This document shows positions 38,005 to 48,448 of a stretch of 64,000 nt of DNA, piece after piece. The DNA is from Winslowiella iniecta (GTDB lineage: Bacteria > Pseudomonadota > Gammaproteobacteria > Enterobacterales > Enterobacteriaceae). Numbering within the stretch: position 1 is the stretch's first letter; every line of letters begins with the position of its first letter. Both the position numbers and the translations under genes were made by a program. Location: NCBI RefSeq assembly GCF_001267535.1, contig NZ_JRXE01000018.1, positions 40,421-104,420 of the forward strand. The letters are read 5' to 3'. Under the pieces are notes generated by a model, which saw only the letters and a program-made list of their open reading frames with translations, had not been told where the DNA came from and ran no database searches.

Positions 38005-38038
38005 CCTCATCCTGTCACCTGAATCTGGGGGGATGAGA
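38005..38038 (-). promoter_or_regulatory. MalT-like boxes upstream of malS
   Basis: CAGGATGAGG on the reverse strand (38005-38014, 8/10 to GGGGAKGAGG) and GGGGATGAGA on the forward strand (38029-38038, 9/10), about 70-105 nt before the malS start. E. coli malS is MalT-activated, so these are likely operator sites. Confidence 0.5.
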
Positions 38039-38228
38039 GGCAAGGGGGAGGGATAAGTGGCGGATAAAAAACAGTTTTGATAGTGCGGGCAGAGCGTAAT
38101 CCGCATTTTATCCGTTGAAGAGGCTGTTCTTCCGGCGGTTAATCAGTGTAAAATGTACACATACAAACGTTGTGGTTTATGATTCACAAGGTTTTTAATT
38201 TTATTTAATTCAATTTTAAGGGGTTAAG

Positions 38229-38570
38229 GTGCAACAGTTACCAGAATGTCCAAAATGCAGCTCTGAATTTACCTGGCAGGAAGGTGAGCAACTTAACTGC
38301 CCGGAGTGCGGCCACGAATGGTCGGCAAACCCGTCGGCAGCGGCAGAAGATGAAGGGTTGGTAGTGCGTGATGCCAATGGCAATCTGCTGGCAGACGGTG
38401 ATGCGGTTACCGTAGTAAAAGATCTGAAAGTGAAGGGCAGCTCTTCAACACTAAAAATCGGTACTAAAGTGAAAAGCATTCGTCTGGTAGAAGGCGACCA
38501 CAATATCGATTGTAAAATCGATGGCTTTGGTCAGATGAAGCTGAAGTCAGAGTTCGTGAAGAAAAACTGA
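38229..38570 (+). CDS. yjdM: YjdM (PhnA-like zinc-ribbon protein)
   Basis: 113 residues. N-terminal zinc ribbon CPKC...CPEC (residues 7-29) followed by the compact PhnA domain ([42 protein letters not shown]). GTG start at 38229 with an upstream AAGGGG. The family is named from a phosphonate link that is not well established; function unknown. In E. coli yjdM is at another locus, so its presence here reflects the mosaic region. Confidence 0.93.
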   Translation: MQQLPECPKCSSEFTWQEGEQLNCPECGHEWSANPSAAAEDEGLVVRDANGNLLADGDAVTVVKDLKVKGSSSTLKIGTKVKSIRLVEGDHNIDCKIDGFGQMKLKSEFVKKN

Positions 38571-38632
38571 TTGCGCGCGGCTTACTGCCGTTGCCACTTG
38601 ACGGTGGTACGGCAGTGGCGCGTTGCGGCGGG

Positions 38633-39535
38633 TTACCGCTCATTCTCCTCGGAAAATAACCGCTCGGCTGCCAGACACTGCTGTTCACTCAGCGCGCCGC
38701 CAGTATTGCGCGAGTCAGGCGTCATATAACCAAAACGGCGTGACACAGTAGTTTTGATGGCGCTAACGAAATCATCACCAATAGTATAAATCGCCATCAG
38801 TCTGCCGATGCGCTGTTGAATGCGCGTCAGTGCGGCTAAATCCTTGCGCTGCCACGCCTGCATTGCCGCGGCAAACAGTTCGGGAACCAGATTATTCAGG
38901 CCGGAGATAATCCCGGCGCCGCCAGCCAGCAGGTTGGGTAGCAGGTATTCATCATAACCCGACAGCACCGCAAAATCCGCCCGCACCTTTTGGGTCTCAT
39001 CTATCAATAAGCGATTGTGCGACAAGCAATCGGTGGTGTCCTTGATGCCAACAAATTTCGGCAGTTCCGCCGCCAGTTCCGCCACCAGGGCCGCGTCAAG
39101 ATCGCAGCCGGTTCGCGCCGGAAAGTTATAGGCAAACCACTTGCCCGGCAGGCGCTTATCCAGCTCGCGGTAGTAACTCAGCAGCTGTCGACGCGTCTGA
39201 GCATAATAATAAGGCGGTAACACCATTACGGCATCGTAACCCGATTGATCAGCCTGTTCAGCCAGCTGTACTATATCGGCGATGCAGGTGGAGGAAACAT
39301 TGGCGACCATCGGCAGCGCCGACATCGTGCGCGCTTCACGCAACAGTAACAGGCGCTCCTGCTGGCTTAGCGAGGCAAATTCGCCAATGCTGCCCATCAG
39401 TAATAGCGTATCAATGCCGGAAGCGGTCAAGCGGGCAAAGTGCTGGTTCAGTGCCGCAAAATCAATCCGGCCCTGACGATCAAATGGGGTCACGGAAGGG
39501 CACCAGACTCCACGAAATTCAGATTGGCTACTCAA
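38633..39535 (-). CDS. DapA/NanA-family class I aldolase or lyase
   Basis: 300-residue TIM-barrel protein. Schiff-base Lys in KFVGIKDTTD (about residue 165) and the Tyr of FAYNFPARTG match the dihydrodipicolinate synthase/N-acetylneuraminate lyase family. The substrate loop reads GSIGEFASL where DapA has GTTGE, so it is unlikely to be DapA itself and resembles YagE/YjhH-type keto-acid aldolases. Single gene with no catabolic neighbours, so the substrate is unknown. Confidence 0.85.
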   Translation of the reverse strand: MSSQSEFRGVWCPSVTPFDRQGRIDFAALNQHFARLTASGIDTLLLMGSIGEFASLSQQERLLLLREARTMSALPMVANVSSTCIADIVQLAEQADQSGYDAVMVLPPYYYAQTRRQLLSYYRELDKRLPGKWFAYNFPARTGCDLDAALVAELAAELPKFVGIKDTTDCLSHNRLLIDETQKVRADFAVLSGYDEYLLPNLLAGGAGIISGLNNLVPELFAAAMQAWQRKDLAALTRIQQRIGRLMAIYTIGDDFVSAIKTTVSRRFGYMTPDSRNTGGALSEQQCLAAERLFSEENER

Positions 39536-39660
39536 TGTATTCTCCCTGCGCGCAGAAAATGAAACGTTGTTTTAACGTAGTGCTGAATCGCGGTTGATGT
39601 CACAGCTGCTATTCTGATTCCCCGAGCTGGATCGCATTTTTATCCTATCGTGAGGTGTTT

Positions 39661-40434
39661 ATGAGTGACTGGAATCCCGATCTCTATCGTCAGTTTGAAG
39701 CGGAAAGAACGCGTCCGGCGCGGGAGTTAGTCGCGCGTATTCCGGCGATTGACGTCAGCAGGGCGACCGACCTTGGCTGCGGGCCGGGCAACAGCACTGA
39801 GCTGCTGTGGCGCGCCTGGCCGCAGGCGAAAATTACCGGGCTGGACAGTTCGCTGTCGATGCTGGAACAGGCGAAAAAACGCTTACCTGATTGCCATTTT
39901 ATGCCAGCGGATATCCGCAGCTGGCAGGCGACCGCGCCGCAGGATGTGATTTTCGCTAACGCCTCATTGCAGTGGCTGGATCAGCATCAACAGCTGCTGC
40001 CGCAGCTGGTTACACAGTTAGCACCTTACGGCGTACTGGCGATTCAGATGCCGGATAATCTGGACGAGCCTTCGCACCGCCTGATGCGCGACGTTGCGGC
40101 ACGCACGGAATGGCAACAGAAAATCAGCAGTCATGTCGCCGACCGTAAAAAATTGCTTACGGCGCAACAGTATTACGATGTGTTAAGCCAGGCGGGTTGC
40201 CGCGTGGATATCTGGCGCACCACTTACTATCATCTGATGCCGGATGCGGCGGCGATTATTGACTGGCTGAAGGCCACCGGTTTGCGTCCTTTCCTTGCTT
40301 CACTGAATGAAAAAGAGCAACAGACGTTTTTGCAGCACTATCTGACGGAAATCCGTCAGGCTTATCTGCCGCAAACCGACGGCAATGTGCTGCTGGCCTT
40401 TCCGCGCCTGTTTATCGTGGCACAACAGCGCTGA
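39661..40434 (+). CDS. tam: Trans-aconitate 2-methyltransferase
   Basis: 257 residues beginning [24 protein letters not shown] precedes this ATG, making it better than the GTG at 39655. SAM-binding motif [14 protein letters not shown] and the Tam-specific [43 protein letters not shown]. It methylates trans-aconitate, a by-product that inhibits aconitase. In E. coli tam lies elsewhere. Confidence 0.95.
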   Translation: MSDWNPDLYRQFEAERTRPARELVARIPAIDVSRATDLGCGPGNSTELLWRAWPQAKITGLDSSLSMLEQAKKRLPDCHFMPADIRSWQATAPQDVIFANASLQWLDQHQQLLPQLVTQLAPYGVLAIQMPDNLDEPSHRLMRDVAARTEWQQKISSHVADRKKLLTAQQYYDVLSQAGCRVDIWRTTYYHLMPDAAAIIDWLKATGLRPFLASLNEKEQQTFLQHYLTEIRQAYLPQTDGNVLLAFPRLFIVAQQR

Positions 40435-40600
40435 GCTGAATGCGGGGGTGCGCTTGAGTTTTATGCTGTGCGCCCCCATCTGTAGTTCTGAATACGTCTC
40501 GCAAAACCGGCACTTAGCCGTGTATAGCCATGAAAAACGCTACGCCTTCGCGCCACTTTATTGCTAACGTTGCCTCTTACCCGCAGCCAGGAAAATCGAT

Positions 40601-41110
40601 ATGACAGATGATCAACTCAATCAACTGAGCGCCGCTGTAGGCCGTCTTTTACAGCGCGATAACGCCACGGTAACCGCCGCAGAATCCTGTACCGGCGGCT
40701 GGATTTGTAAGGTGCTGACGGATATTGCCGGCAGTTCCGCCTGGTTCAATCGCGGCTTTGTTACTTACAGCAATGATGCCAAGCAGCAGTTGGTTGGCGT
40801 CAGTGGCGAATCGCTGGCGAAATGGGGCGCGGTCAGCGAACCGGTCGTTAATGAAATGGCGCAGGGCGCACTGCGCGCCGCCGATGCGCAGTTTGCGGTC
40901 GCGGTCAGCGGTATCGCGGGTCCTGACGGCGGCAGTGCAGAAAAACCCACCGGTACGGTGTGGTTTGGCTTTGCTGCGGCTGATGGCAGGGCGGTGGCCC
41001 GACGTCAGCTTTTTGCTGGCGATCGTGAAGCGGTACGCCGTCAGGCAACGGCTTACGCGCTGCAAACGCTGCATGATGAATTTCTCGAAAATAAACTTGA
41101 TACTGTATGA
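40601..41110 (+). CDS. pncC: Nicotinamide-nucleotide amidohydrolase PncC (CinA-C family)
   Basis: 169 residues. Catalytic Ser/Thr region TAAESCTGGWI, then WFNRGFVTYSNDAKQ and VSGIAGPDGGSAEKPTGTVWFG define the CinA C-terminal domain. It deamidates NMN to nicotinate mononucleotide in pyridine nucleotide recycling. Immediately upstream of recA as in E. coli (ygaD); its stop codon lies inside the recA LexA box. Confidence 0.95.
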   Translation: MTDDQLNQLSAAVGRLLQRDNATVTAAESCTGGWICKVLTDIAGSSAWFNRGFVTYSNDAKQQLVGVSGESLAKWGAVSEPVVNEMAQGALRAADAQFAVAVSGIAGPDGGSAEKPTGTVWFGFAAADGRAVARRQLFAGDREAVRRQATAYALQTLHDEFLENKLDTV

Positions 41111-41124
41111 CTATACAGTATAAT
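41097..41124 (+). promoter_or_regulatory. recA promoter with LexA (SOS) box
   Basis: -35 TTGATA (41097-41102) and -10 TATAAT (41119-41124), 16-nt spacer. The spacer is the LexA operator: TACTGTATGACTATACAGTA (41101-41120), with CTGT-N8-ACAG. It differs by very few bases from the E. coli recA operator and overlaps the pncC stop. Confidence 0.95.
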
Positions 41125-41178
41125 TACTGTCATTCGTATTACAGCAAAGCAACCTCGAGTGTGCTTTACCCTGCATGA

Positions 41179-42255
<1,077 letters not shown>

Positions 42256-42266
42256 TATGTATGTCG

Positions 42267-42332
42267 GGGCGGCACAGATGCCGCCCTGATTGCAGATGAT
42301 ATCAATATAAAGGCGGCACTCATGCCGCCTTT
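42267..42332 (+). terminator. Tandem hairpins after recA
   Basis: Two stem-loops of nearly the same sequence: GGGCGGCA-caga-TGCCGCCC (42267-42286) and AAAGGCGGCA-ctca-TGCCGCCTTT (42309-42332). They should end or attenuate recA transcription before recX. The remaining 215 nt up to recX show nothing else clear. Confidence 0.75.
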
Positions 42333-42546
42333 GCTCTATAAACGGGTTCGTATCGACGTCGCACCTGCTGTACTCACCCCGTTTTTACACACTTCCCGAC
42401 CTGTTTTCTGCGCGTAATCCAGCGGTTTCTGTTCGCTATTGCTCAACTTCCTTTGTTTCTGTATTGATTTCTCGTTACGCTCTGCTTGCCAGTAAGCAAT
42501 TATTGTCTGGTTAAGTATCAAAAAGTCCTTAACTGCCCGGAGTGTT

Positions 42547-43056
42547 ATGTCTGACGCCACCACCGCCCGTAACCCATTTTCTCGTCTGCTCGATCGCGCG
42601 ATGCGCATTCTGGCGATGCGCGACCACAGTGAAGCCGAGTTTCGACAGAAGCTGACGCTGTCTACGCAGCGTGCTGCACGTTTTCGTCAGGAAGAAGCGC
42701 CAGAAATCGCTGAAGAGGATATCGAAAAAGTGGTGGCCTGGTGTTATCAGCACGGCTGGCTGGATGATGCACGTTTTGCGGAACGTTTTGTCATAAGTCG
42801 TAGTCGTAAAGGTTATGGCCCACAACGTATCCGTATGGAGCTGGGGCAGAAAGGCGTAAACAGGGAGCTGACTGAAGCGACGTTAGGCGCTACAGAGATT
42901 GACTGGGCAGCGCGAGCCTTTGAGGTAGCTGAACGTAAGTTTGGTTTGCCACTGCCAACAGAATGGAAGGAAAAAGCTAAATTGCAGCGTCATTTGCTGT
43001 CGAAAGGCTTCTTTATGGAAGATATTCAGGCCATTTTCAGAAATTTTGATGATTGA
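42547..43056 (+). CDS. recX: RecA regulator RecX
   Basis: 169 residues of three-helix repeats. DRAMRILAMRDHSEAEFRQKL, AWCYQHGWLDDARFAERFVISRSRKGYGPQRIRMELGQKGV and RHLLSKGFFMEDIQAIF are the three RecX repeat motifs. It binds RecA filaments and inhibits their extension. Follows recA as expected and precedes alaS. Confidence 0.96.
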   Translation: MSDATTARNPFSRLLDRAMRILAMRDHSEAEFRQKLTLSTQRAARFRQEEAPEIAEEDIEKVVAWCYQHGWLDDARFAERFVISRSRKGYGPQRIRMELGQKGVNRELTEATLGATEIDWAARAFEVAERKFGLPLPTEWKEKAKLQRHLLSKGFFMEDIQAIFRNFDD

Positions 43057-43194
43057 CCTCCGATGGGATTTTACTTCGCACTGAAGAAAATTTATCTTAT
43101 TCCCACTTTTTGTTCGTGTATCACCGGGCTGCCACAGGGTGGGTCCGCGTCGTAAGATGCACGGAACGTTCGTTATCGTGATTCCAGGACAATT

Positions 43195-45822
43195 ATGAGC
43201 AAGAGCACTGCTGAGATCCGTCAGGCGTTTCTCGACTTTTTCCATAGCAAGGGACATCAGGTTGTAGCCAGTAGCTCCCTCGTACCCAATAACGACCCAA
43301 CGTTACTGTTCACTAACGCCGGGATGAACCAGTTTAAAGACGTTTTCCTTGGTCAGGATAAGCGTAGTTACACGCGTGCCACCACTTCGCAGCGTTGTGT
43401 GCGTGCCGGTGGTAAGCATAACGATCTGGAAAACGTCGGTTATACCGCACGCCATCACACTTTCTTTGAGATGCTGGGCAACTTCAGCTTTGGCGACTAC
43501 TTCAAACATGAAGCGATTGCCTTTGCCTGGGAGCTGCTGACCGGTGAGCAGTGGTTTAACCTGCCGAAAGATCGTCTGTGGGTGACCGTTTACGAAACTG
43601 ATGACGAAGCATTCGCCATCTGGGAAAACGAAGTGGGTATTCCGCGCGAGCGTATTATCCGCATCGGTGATAATAAAGGCGGTGCTTACGCGTCAGATAA
43701 CTTCTGGCAGATGGGCGATACCGGTCCTTGTGGTCCATGTACCGAGATCTTCTTTGACCATGGCGATCATATCTGGGGGGGCCCGCCTGGCTCACCAGAA
43801 GAAGATGGCGATCGCTATATTGAGATCTGGAATATCGTGTTTATGCAGTTCAACCGTCAGGCCGATGGCACCATGCTGCCATTGCCAAAACCATCGGTTG
43901 ATACCGGTATGGGCCTTGAGCGTATTACCGCAGTGCTGCAACATGTTAATTCCAACTATGAGATCGATCTGTTTGAGAAACTGATTAAATCAGTGGCTCA
44001 GGTGACAGGTGCTACCGATCTGTCGAATAAATCACTGCGCGTGATTGCCGACCACATCCGTTCTTGTGCTTTCCTGATTGCTGATGGCGTTATCCCGTCG
44101 AACGAAAACCGTGGTTATGTGCTGCGTCGAATTATTCGTCGCGCGGTGCGTCACGGAAATATGCTGGGCGCGACCGGCACTTTCTTCTACAAACTGGTTG
44201 CGCCACTGATTGATGTGATGGGCGCTGCGGGTGAAGAACTGAAAAATCAGCAGGCTCAGGTTGAGCAGGTGCTGAAAACCGAAGAAGAGCAGTTTGCCAG
44301 GACGCTGGAACGTGGTCTGGCGCTGCTGGACGACGAACTGGCTAAGCTGGAAGGCGACACGCTGGATGGCGAAACGGTTTTCCGTCTGTATGACACCTTC
44401 GGTTTCCCGGTGGATTTAACTGCGGATGTGTGTCGTGAGCGTAATCTGAAAATCGACGAAGCCGGTTTTGAGCAGGCGATGGAGGAGCAGCGCCGTCGTG
44501 CACGTGATGCCAGCGGTTTTGGTACTGACTACAACAATGTTATCCGTATTGATTCTGCTTCCGCCTTTAAAGGCTATGACCAGCTGGAACTGAACGCTAC
44601 CGTGACGGCGATCTTCGTTGATGGTCAGCAGGCAGACGAAATCACTGCCGGTCAGGAAGGGGTGATTGTGCTTGATGAGACGCCATTCTATGGTGAATCA
44701 GGTGGGCAGGTTGGCGATACCGGTGAACTGAAGGCAGCGGCTGCGCATTTCGCGGTGAGTGACACGCAGAAGTACGGTCAGGCGATTGGTCACGTCGGCA
44801 AACTGGTTTCAGGCCAGCTGCGCGTCGGCGAGCGCCTGGATGCTCAGGTTGATGAAGCACGTCGTGCACGCATCCGTCTGAATCACTCAGCAACCCATTT
44901 GCTGCATGCAGCACTGCGTCAGGTTCTGGGCGATCACGTCGCTCAGAAAGGCTCGCTGGTTAACGATAAATACCTGCGCTTTGACTTCTCACACTTCGAA
45001 GCGATGAAACCTGAACAAATTCGTCAGGTTGAAGATATTGTCAACGCGCAAATTCGGCGTAATCTGGCAGTAGACACCGATGTCATGGAACTGGAAGCGG
45101 CGAAAGCGAAGGGCGCAATGGCGCTGTTCGGTGAGAAGTATGACGACCATGTTCGCGTGCTGAGCATGGGTGACTTCTCTACCGAGCTGTGTGGTGGTAC
45201 TCACGCCAGCCGTACCGGTGATATTGGCCTGTTCCGCATTACTTCTGAATCCGGCACTGCTGCCGGTGTACGTCGTGTTGAAGCCGTCACTGGTGAAGGT
45301 GCACTGGCGCAGATGCATGCGCAGAGCGAGCAGCTGCAGGATATTGCGCATCTGGTTAAAGCCAATAACAGTAACCTGAACGAGAAAGTGCGTTCGGTGA
45401 TTGAACATGTACGACTGCTGGAGAAAGAGCTACAGCAGTTGAAGGACCAGCAGGCTGCGCAGGAAAGTGCTTCACTGAGCAGTAAAGCGGTTGAGATCAA
45501 AGGGGCAAAATTGCTGGTCAGCGAACTGAGCAATGTTGAACCCAAAATGCTGCGTACGATGGTCGACGATCTGAAAAATCAGCTCGGTTCCGCAATCATT
45601 GTGCTGGCAACAGTAGCAGAAGGTAAAGTATCCCTGATTGCTGGGGTGACAAAAGACCTTACCGACCGTGTTAAAGCGGGTGAGCTGGTTGGCGCATTAG
45701 CGCAACAGGTCGGCGGTAAAGGTGGCGGACGCCCTGATATGGCTCAGGCTGGCGGTACCGATGCACAGGCGCTGCCTGCTGCACTGGCTGGCGTCGAGTC
45801 ATGGGTTGCTGCAAAACTGTAA
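43195..45822 (+). CDS. alaS: Alanyl-tRNA synthetase
   Basis: Class II synthetase of 875 residues: catalytic core [38 protein letters not shown], the editing domain with [13 protein letters not shown] and the [13 protein letters not shown] zinc/editing motif, and C-terminal oligomerisation domain ending [16 protein letters not shown]. It charges tRNA-Ala and clears Ser/Gly mischarges. Complete and in the conserved recX-alaS-csrA order. Confidence 0.99.
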   Translation: MSKSTAEIRQAFLDFFHSKGHQVVASSSLVPNNDPTLLFTNAGMNQFKDVFLGQDKRSYTRATTSQRCVRAGGKHNDLENVGYTARHHTFFEMLGNFSFGDYFKHEAIAFAWELLTGEQWFNLPKDRLWVTVYETDDEAFAIWENEVGIPRERIIRIGDNKGGAYASDNFWQMGDTGPCGPCTEIFFDHGDHIWGGPPGSPEEDGDRYIEIWNIVFMQFNRQADGTMLPLPKPSVDTGMGLERITAVLQHVNSNYEIDLFEKLIKSVAQVTGATDLSNKSLRVIADHIRSCAFLIADGVIPSNENRGYVLRRIIRRAVRHGNMLGATGTFFYKLVAPLIDVMGAAGEELKNQQAQVEQVLKTEEEQFARTLERGLALLDDELAKLEGDTLDGETVFRLYDTFGFPVDLTADVCRERNLKIDEAGFEQAMEEQRRRARDASGFGTDYNNVIRIDSASAFKGYDQLELNATVTAIFVDGQQADEITAGQEGVIVLDETPFYGESGGQVGDTGELKAAAAHFAVSDTQKYGQAIGHVGKLVSGQLRVGERLDAQVDEARRARIRLNHSATHLLHAALRQVLGDHVAQKGSLVNDKYLRFDFSHFEAMKPEQIRQVEDIVNAQIRRNLAVDTDVMELEAAKAKGAMALFGEKYDDHVRVLSMGDFSTELCGGTHASRTGDIGLFRITSESGTAAGVRRVEAVTGEGALAQMHAQSEQLQDIAHLVKANNSNLNEKVRSVIEHVRLLEKELQQLKDQQAAQESASLSSKAVEIKGAKLLVSELSNVEPKMLRTMVDDLKNQLGSAIIVLATVAEGKVSLIAGVTKDLTDRVKAGELVGALAQQVGGKGGGRPDMAQAGGTDAQALPAALAGVESWVAAKL

Positions 45823-45847
45823 CGATAAAAAATGCAATGCCAGAGCG

Positions 45848-45871
45848 CGCCGGGGTAACAAAATCCCGGCG
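45848..45871 (+). terminator. Hairpin after alaS
   Basis: CGCCGGG / CCCGGCG 7-bp stem, 10-nt loop, no clear U-run; it may partly separate alaS from csrA. The next 200 nt up to csrA probably hold csrA promoters, which I cannot assign reliably. Confidence 0.4.
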
Positions 45872-46069
45872 ATCTTCCAGGTGCTGCGCACCCTGTAATC
45901 ATAAAGTCAGGTTGATGTAGTGTATTTCGGCTAAACTAAGTATCAGCAGAATGTATTGGCGTGATGATGCACAATGCGTTATTTGTCATAGTCTACGTTC
46001 AGCGTTATATGATGGATATTGCCGGGAGCCCTACAAACCCGACTCTTTTAATCTTTCAAGGAGCAAAGA

Positions 46070-46255
46070 ATGCTAATTCTAACTCGTCGAGTTGGTGAAA
46101 CCCTCATGATCGGTGATGAGGTGACTGTAACGGTGCTGGGGGTTAAAGGTAACCAGGTTCGCATCGGTGTGAACGCCCCTAAAGAAGTTTCGGTACATCG
46201 CGAAGAGATCTACCAGCGTATTCAGGCCGAAAAAACTCAGCCTACGAGTTACTAA
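46070..46255 (+). CDS. csrA: Carbon storage regulator CsrA
   Basis: 61-residue homodimeric RNA-binding protein, [24 protein letters not shown]...[12 protein letters not shown], essentially identical to E. coli through the RNA-contact residues (Leu4, Arg44). It binds GGA motifs in leader RNAs to repress glycogen, biofilm and other genes and to activate motility. Ribosome site AAGGAG 9 nt upstream. Confidence 0.99.
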   Translation: MLILTRRVGETLMIGDEVTVTVLGVKGNQVRIGVNAPKEVSVHREEIYQRIQAEKTQPTSY

Positions 46256-46262
46256 CGGATCC

Positions 46263-46297
46263 AGCGCCTCGCTGTTTTAGCGAGGCGCTACCGGTTT
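46263..46297 (+). terminator. csrA terminator
   Basis: Perfect 11-bp stem AGCGCCTCGCT / AGCGAGGCGCT with a GTTTT loop, followed by a short T-run. Confidence 0.85.
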
Positions 46298-46460
46298 TTC
46301 CTGCTATTCCCCACGATTTCTTTCCTTACCTCGTAAAGTCAGCTTCCTGTTTATGTGAACTTTGTCAGCGCTTTTTTGTTGATAAATCACTCTTTTTGCG
46401 TTCAAAGTGCTCGAATTGACTGTGAATTGTGCAAACAAACAAATAGCTCAGAAAAATTGT

Positions 46461-46488
46461 TTGACTTATAAGTGCGGGAAAGTAATAT
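46461..46488 (+). promoter_or_regulatory. Promoter of the tRNA-Ser/tRNA-Arg array
   Basis: TTGACT, 16 nt, TAATAT, then a GC-rich discriminator (GTGCGCC), typical of stringently controlled stable-RNA promoters; the first tRNA begins about 60 nt downstream. Confidence 0.6.
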
Positions 46489-46551
46489 GTGCGCCACGCA
46501 GTGCCGATGAGCAGAAACAAGTTCAGCGGTGCAGTTCGAAAGAACGCGTAT

Positions 46552-46644
46552 GGTGAGGTGGCCGAGAGGCTGAAGGCGCTCCCCTGCTAAGGGAGTATGC
46601 GGTCAAAAGCTGCATCGAGGGTTCGAATCCCTCCCTCACCGCCA
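46552..46644 (+). tRNA. serV: tRNA-Ser (GCT)
   Basis: 93 nt including encoded CCA. Class II tRNA with long variable arm, GGTGAGG acceptor arm, GGTTCGAATCC T-arm, anticodon GCT at 46586-46588. Same first position as serV in E. coli. Confidence 0.97.
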
Positions 46645-46652
46645 TTACTGAT

Positions 46653-46729
46653 GCATCCGTAGCTCAGCTGGATAGAGTACTCGGCTACGAACCGAGCGGT
46701 CGGAGGTTCGAATCCTCCCGGATGCACCA
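46653..46729 (+). tRNA. argV: tRNA-Arg (ACG), copy 1
   Basis: 77 nt with encoded CCA; cloverleaf GCATCCG / CGGATGC acceptor, anticodon ACG at 46687-46689 (A34 becomes inosine). Eight nt after tRNA-Ser. Gene name by position relative to E. coli argV/Y/Z/Q; the copies cannot be told apart by sequence. Confidence 0.97.
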
Positions 46730-46837
46730 TACTACGACAGTAGTGTTTACTACTGAGTAGAAAGAATTTCGATATCGTGTTAGCAGCGCGTATCAAGGTG
46801 AGTAGTTGGCACCCTGCGTTATACAAGAAGTAGTTAT

Positions 46838-46914
46838 GCATCCGTAGCTCAGCTGGATAGAGTACTCGGCTACGAACCGAGCGGTCGGAGGTTCGAATCC
46901 TCCCGGATGCACCA
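46838..46914 (+). tRNA. argY: tRNA-Arg (ACG), copy 2
   Basis: Identical by eye to copy 1, 108 nt further on. Name by order only. Confidence 0.97.
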
Positions 46915-46967
46915 TTCTCTGGTATTCCCTCAGGTTAGTCGCATTATCTCCCAAACTGTTTTCCGAT

Positions 46968-47044
46968 GCATCCGTAGCTCAGCTGGATAGAGTACTCGGC
47001 TACGAACCGAGCGGTCGGAGGTTCGAATCCTCCCGGATGCACCA
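46968..47044 (+). tRNA. argZ: tRNA-Arg (ACG), copy 3
   Basis: Identical by eye to the other copies; preceded by TTTTCCGAT, also found before copy 4, so the repeat extends beyond the tRNA. Name by order only. Confidence 0.97.
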
Positions 47045-47086
47045 TCTTTGTAACAGGCAGTATCTTTTCAACAATGCTTTTCCGAT

Positions 47087-47163
47087 GCATCCGTAGCTCA
47101 GCTGGATAGAGTACTCGGCTACGAACCGAGCGGTCGGAGGTTCGAATCCTCCCGGATGCACCA
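47087..47163 (+). tRNA. argQ: tRNA-Arg (ACG), copy 4
   Basis: Identical by eye to the other copies; last tRNA of the array. The 220 nt that follow are pyrimidine-rich and hold no clear terminator or gene before yqaB. Confidence 0.97.
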
Positions 47164-47384
47164 TTCTTGAGCTTCACTCCTCTGCATTCTCTCTTTCGTA
47201 TCTTATTCCGCCACGCTCCTTGTTATCCTGGCTCCCATACCCATCCTGTTTTGCTTACCTCTCTTTTAGCTTCTTAGTCAATTCTCCATTACTTTCAAAG
47301 CATTTGCTGTTAATCGCTGACAGCGACAATCCGCACACTTTGCGATAAAGTAAATGGCTCATTGATTCAATGGCTGGAGAGAAC

Positions 47385-47951
47385 ATGTACGATCGTTATG
47401 ACGGCTTGATTTTCGATATGGACGGCACCATTTTGGACACGGAGCCGACGCATCGTAAGGCCTGGCATCAGGTGCTGGACCGCTACGGCATGACCTTTGA
47501 CGAAGCTGCAATGATTGGGCTTAACGGTTCTCCCAGCTGGCGCATTGCCGAGGTGATAATCGCCAGCCATCAGGCGGATCTCGATCCTTACGTACTGGCG
47601 GCGGAGAAAACCGCGGCGCTTGATGAGATGTTACTGGAGTCGGTCCAGCCGCTGCCTCTGGTTGAGGTGGTAAAGGCCTATCACGGAAGGCGGCCAATGG
47701 CAGTCGGCACCGGCAGTGAACATGCGATGGCCGACAGATTGCTGCGCCATTTAGGTATTCGCGACTGTTTTGATGTGATTGTGGGTGCTGATGATGTGAC
47801 GCGCCATAAGCCGGAACCCGATACTTTCCTGCGTTGCGCACAGCTGATGGGCGTCGAGCCGGGCAAGTGTGTGGTGTTTGAAGATGCTGATTTTGGTCTG
47901 CAGGCGGCAAAAGCTGCCGGTATGGACGTTGTTGATGTCCGTTTACTGTGA
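47385..47951 (+). CDS. yqaB: HAD phosphatase YqaB (fructose-1-phosphate/6-phosphogluconate phosphatase)
   Basis: 188 residues starting MYDRYDGLIFDMDGTILDTEP, with the nucleophile Asp of the DxDGT motif; VGTGSE (motif II), HKPEPDTFL and VVFEDADFGLQAAKAAGM (motifs III/IV) follow. The E. coli homologue acts on several sugar phosphates. The GAGAG before 47385 and similarity favour this start over an earlier one. The stop overlaps yqaA (GTGA). Confidence 0.94.
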   Translation: MYDRYDGLIFDMDGTILDTEPTHRKAWHQVLDRYGMTFDEAAMIGLNGSPSWRIAEVIIASHQADLDPYVLAAEKTAALDEMLLESVQPLPLVEVVKAYHGRRPMAVGTGSEHAMADRLLRHLGIRDCFDVIVGADDVTRHKPEPDTFLRCAQLMGVEPGKCVVFEDADFGLQAAKAAGMDVVDVRLL

Positions 47952-48376
47952 ATGAATGGCTGACTTACGGTTCGTTGTTTGCCAGTAGCTTTCTGAGTGC
48001 CACCTTGCTGCCGGGAAGCTCTGAAGTACTGCTGGTGGCGCTGTTGATTGCAGAAAAGTCATCAGTGGTGGGGTTGATTGGTATCGCCGCACTGGGAAAC
48101 ACACTGGGTGGTTTGACCAATATTGTGATTGGCCGCTTACTGCCGCAAAAGCAGCAAGGACGATGGCATGCCACCGCAATGACGTGGTTGCACCGGTTGG
48201 GGCCAGCAGCACTGTTATTCAGCTGGCTGCCGGTGATTGGCGACCTGTTATGCGTTATTGCTGGCTGGCTGCGCTTTTCGTGGTTCCCGGTAGTGCTGTA
48301 TCTGGCTATCGGTAAGACACTACGTTACATAGTAGTTGCGACTGCAACATTACAGGGCATGGAGTGGTGGCATTGA
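47948..48376 (+). CDS. yqaA: Inner-membrane protein YqaA (VTT/DedA-related)
   Basis: 142 residues with about four hydrophobic segments. LFASSFLSATLLPGSSEVLLVALL, GNTLGGLTNIVIGR, WLPVIGDLLCVIAGWLR and the C-terminal QGMEWWH match E. coli YqaA. Possible scramblase/transport-like fold; function unproven. GTG start coupled to yqaB. Confidence 0.93.
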   Translation: MNEWLTYGSLFASSFLSATLLPGSSEVLLVALLIAEKSSVVGLIGIAALGNTLGGLTNIVIGRLLPQKQQGRWHATAMTWLHRLGPAALLFSWLPVIGDLLCVIAGWLRFSWFPVVLYLAIGKTLRYIVVATATLQGMEWWH

Positions 48377-48448
48377 TTCTCGCTGATTCGGGGCTACGGT
48401 TAACATTATGCTGAACAATAATAATTTTTCTCTGAGCGGGAGGTCAAT

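Noticed and set aside
46653-47163. CRISPR-like regularly spaced repeats
   Set aside because: Repeats are 77-nt tRNA genes with irregular spacers of 108, 53 and 42 nt; no cas genes.
46587-47177. Reverse ORFs with repeated [21 protein letters not shown] sequence, resembling a repeat protein
   Set aside because: They are translations of the antisense strand of the identical tRNA-Arg genes, a common annotation artefact.
46552-47385. Genomic island integrated at the tRNA array
   Set aside because: No integrase, no partial tRNA duplicate marking an attachment site, and the downstream yqaB-yqaA-gshA order is the core one.
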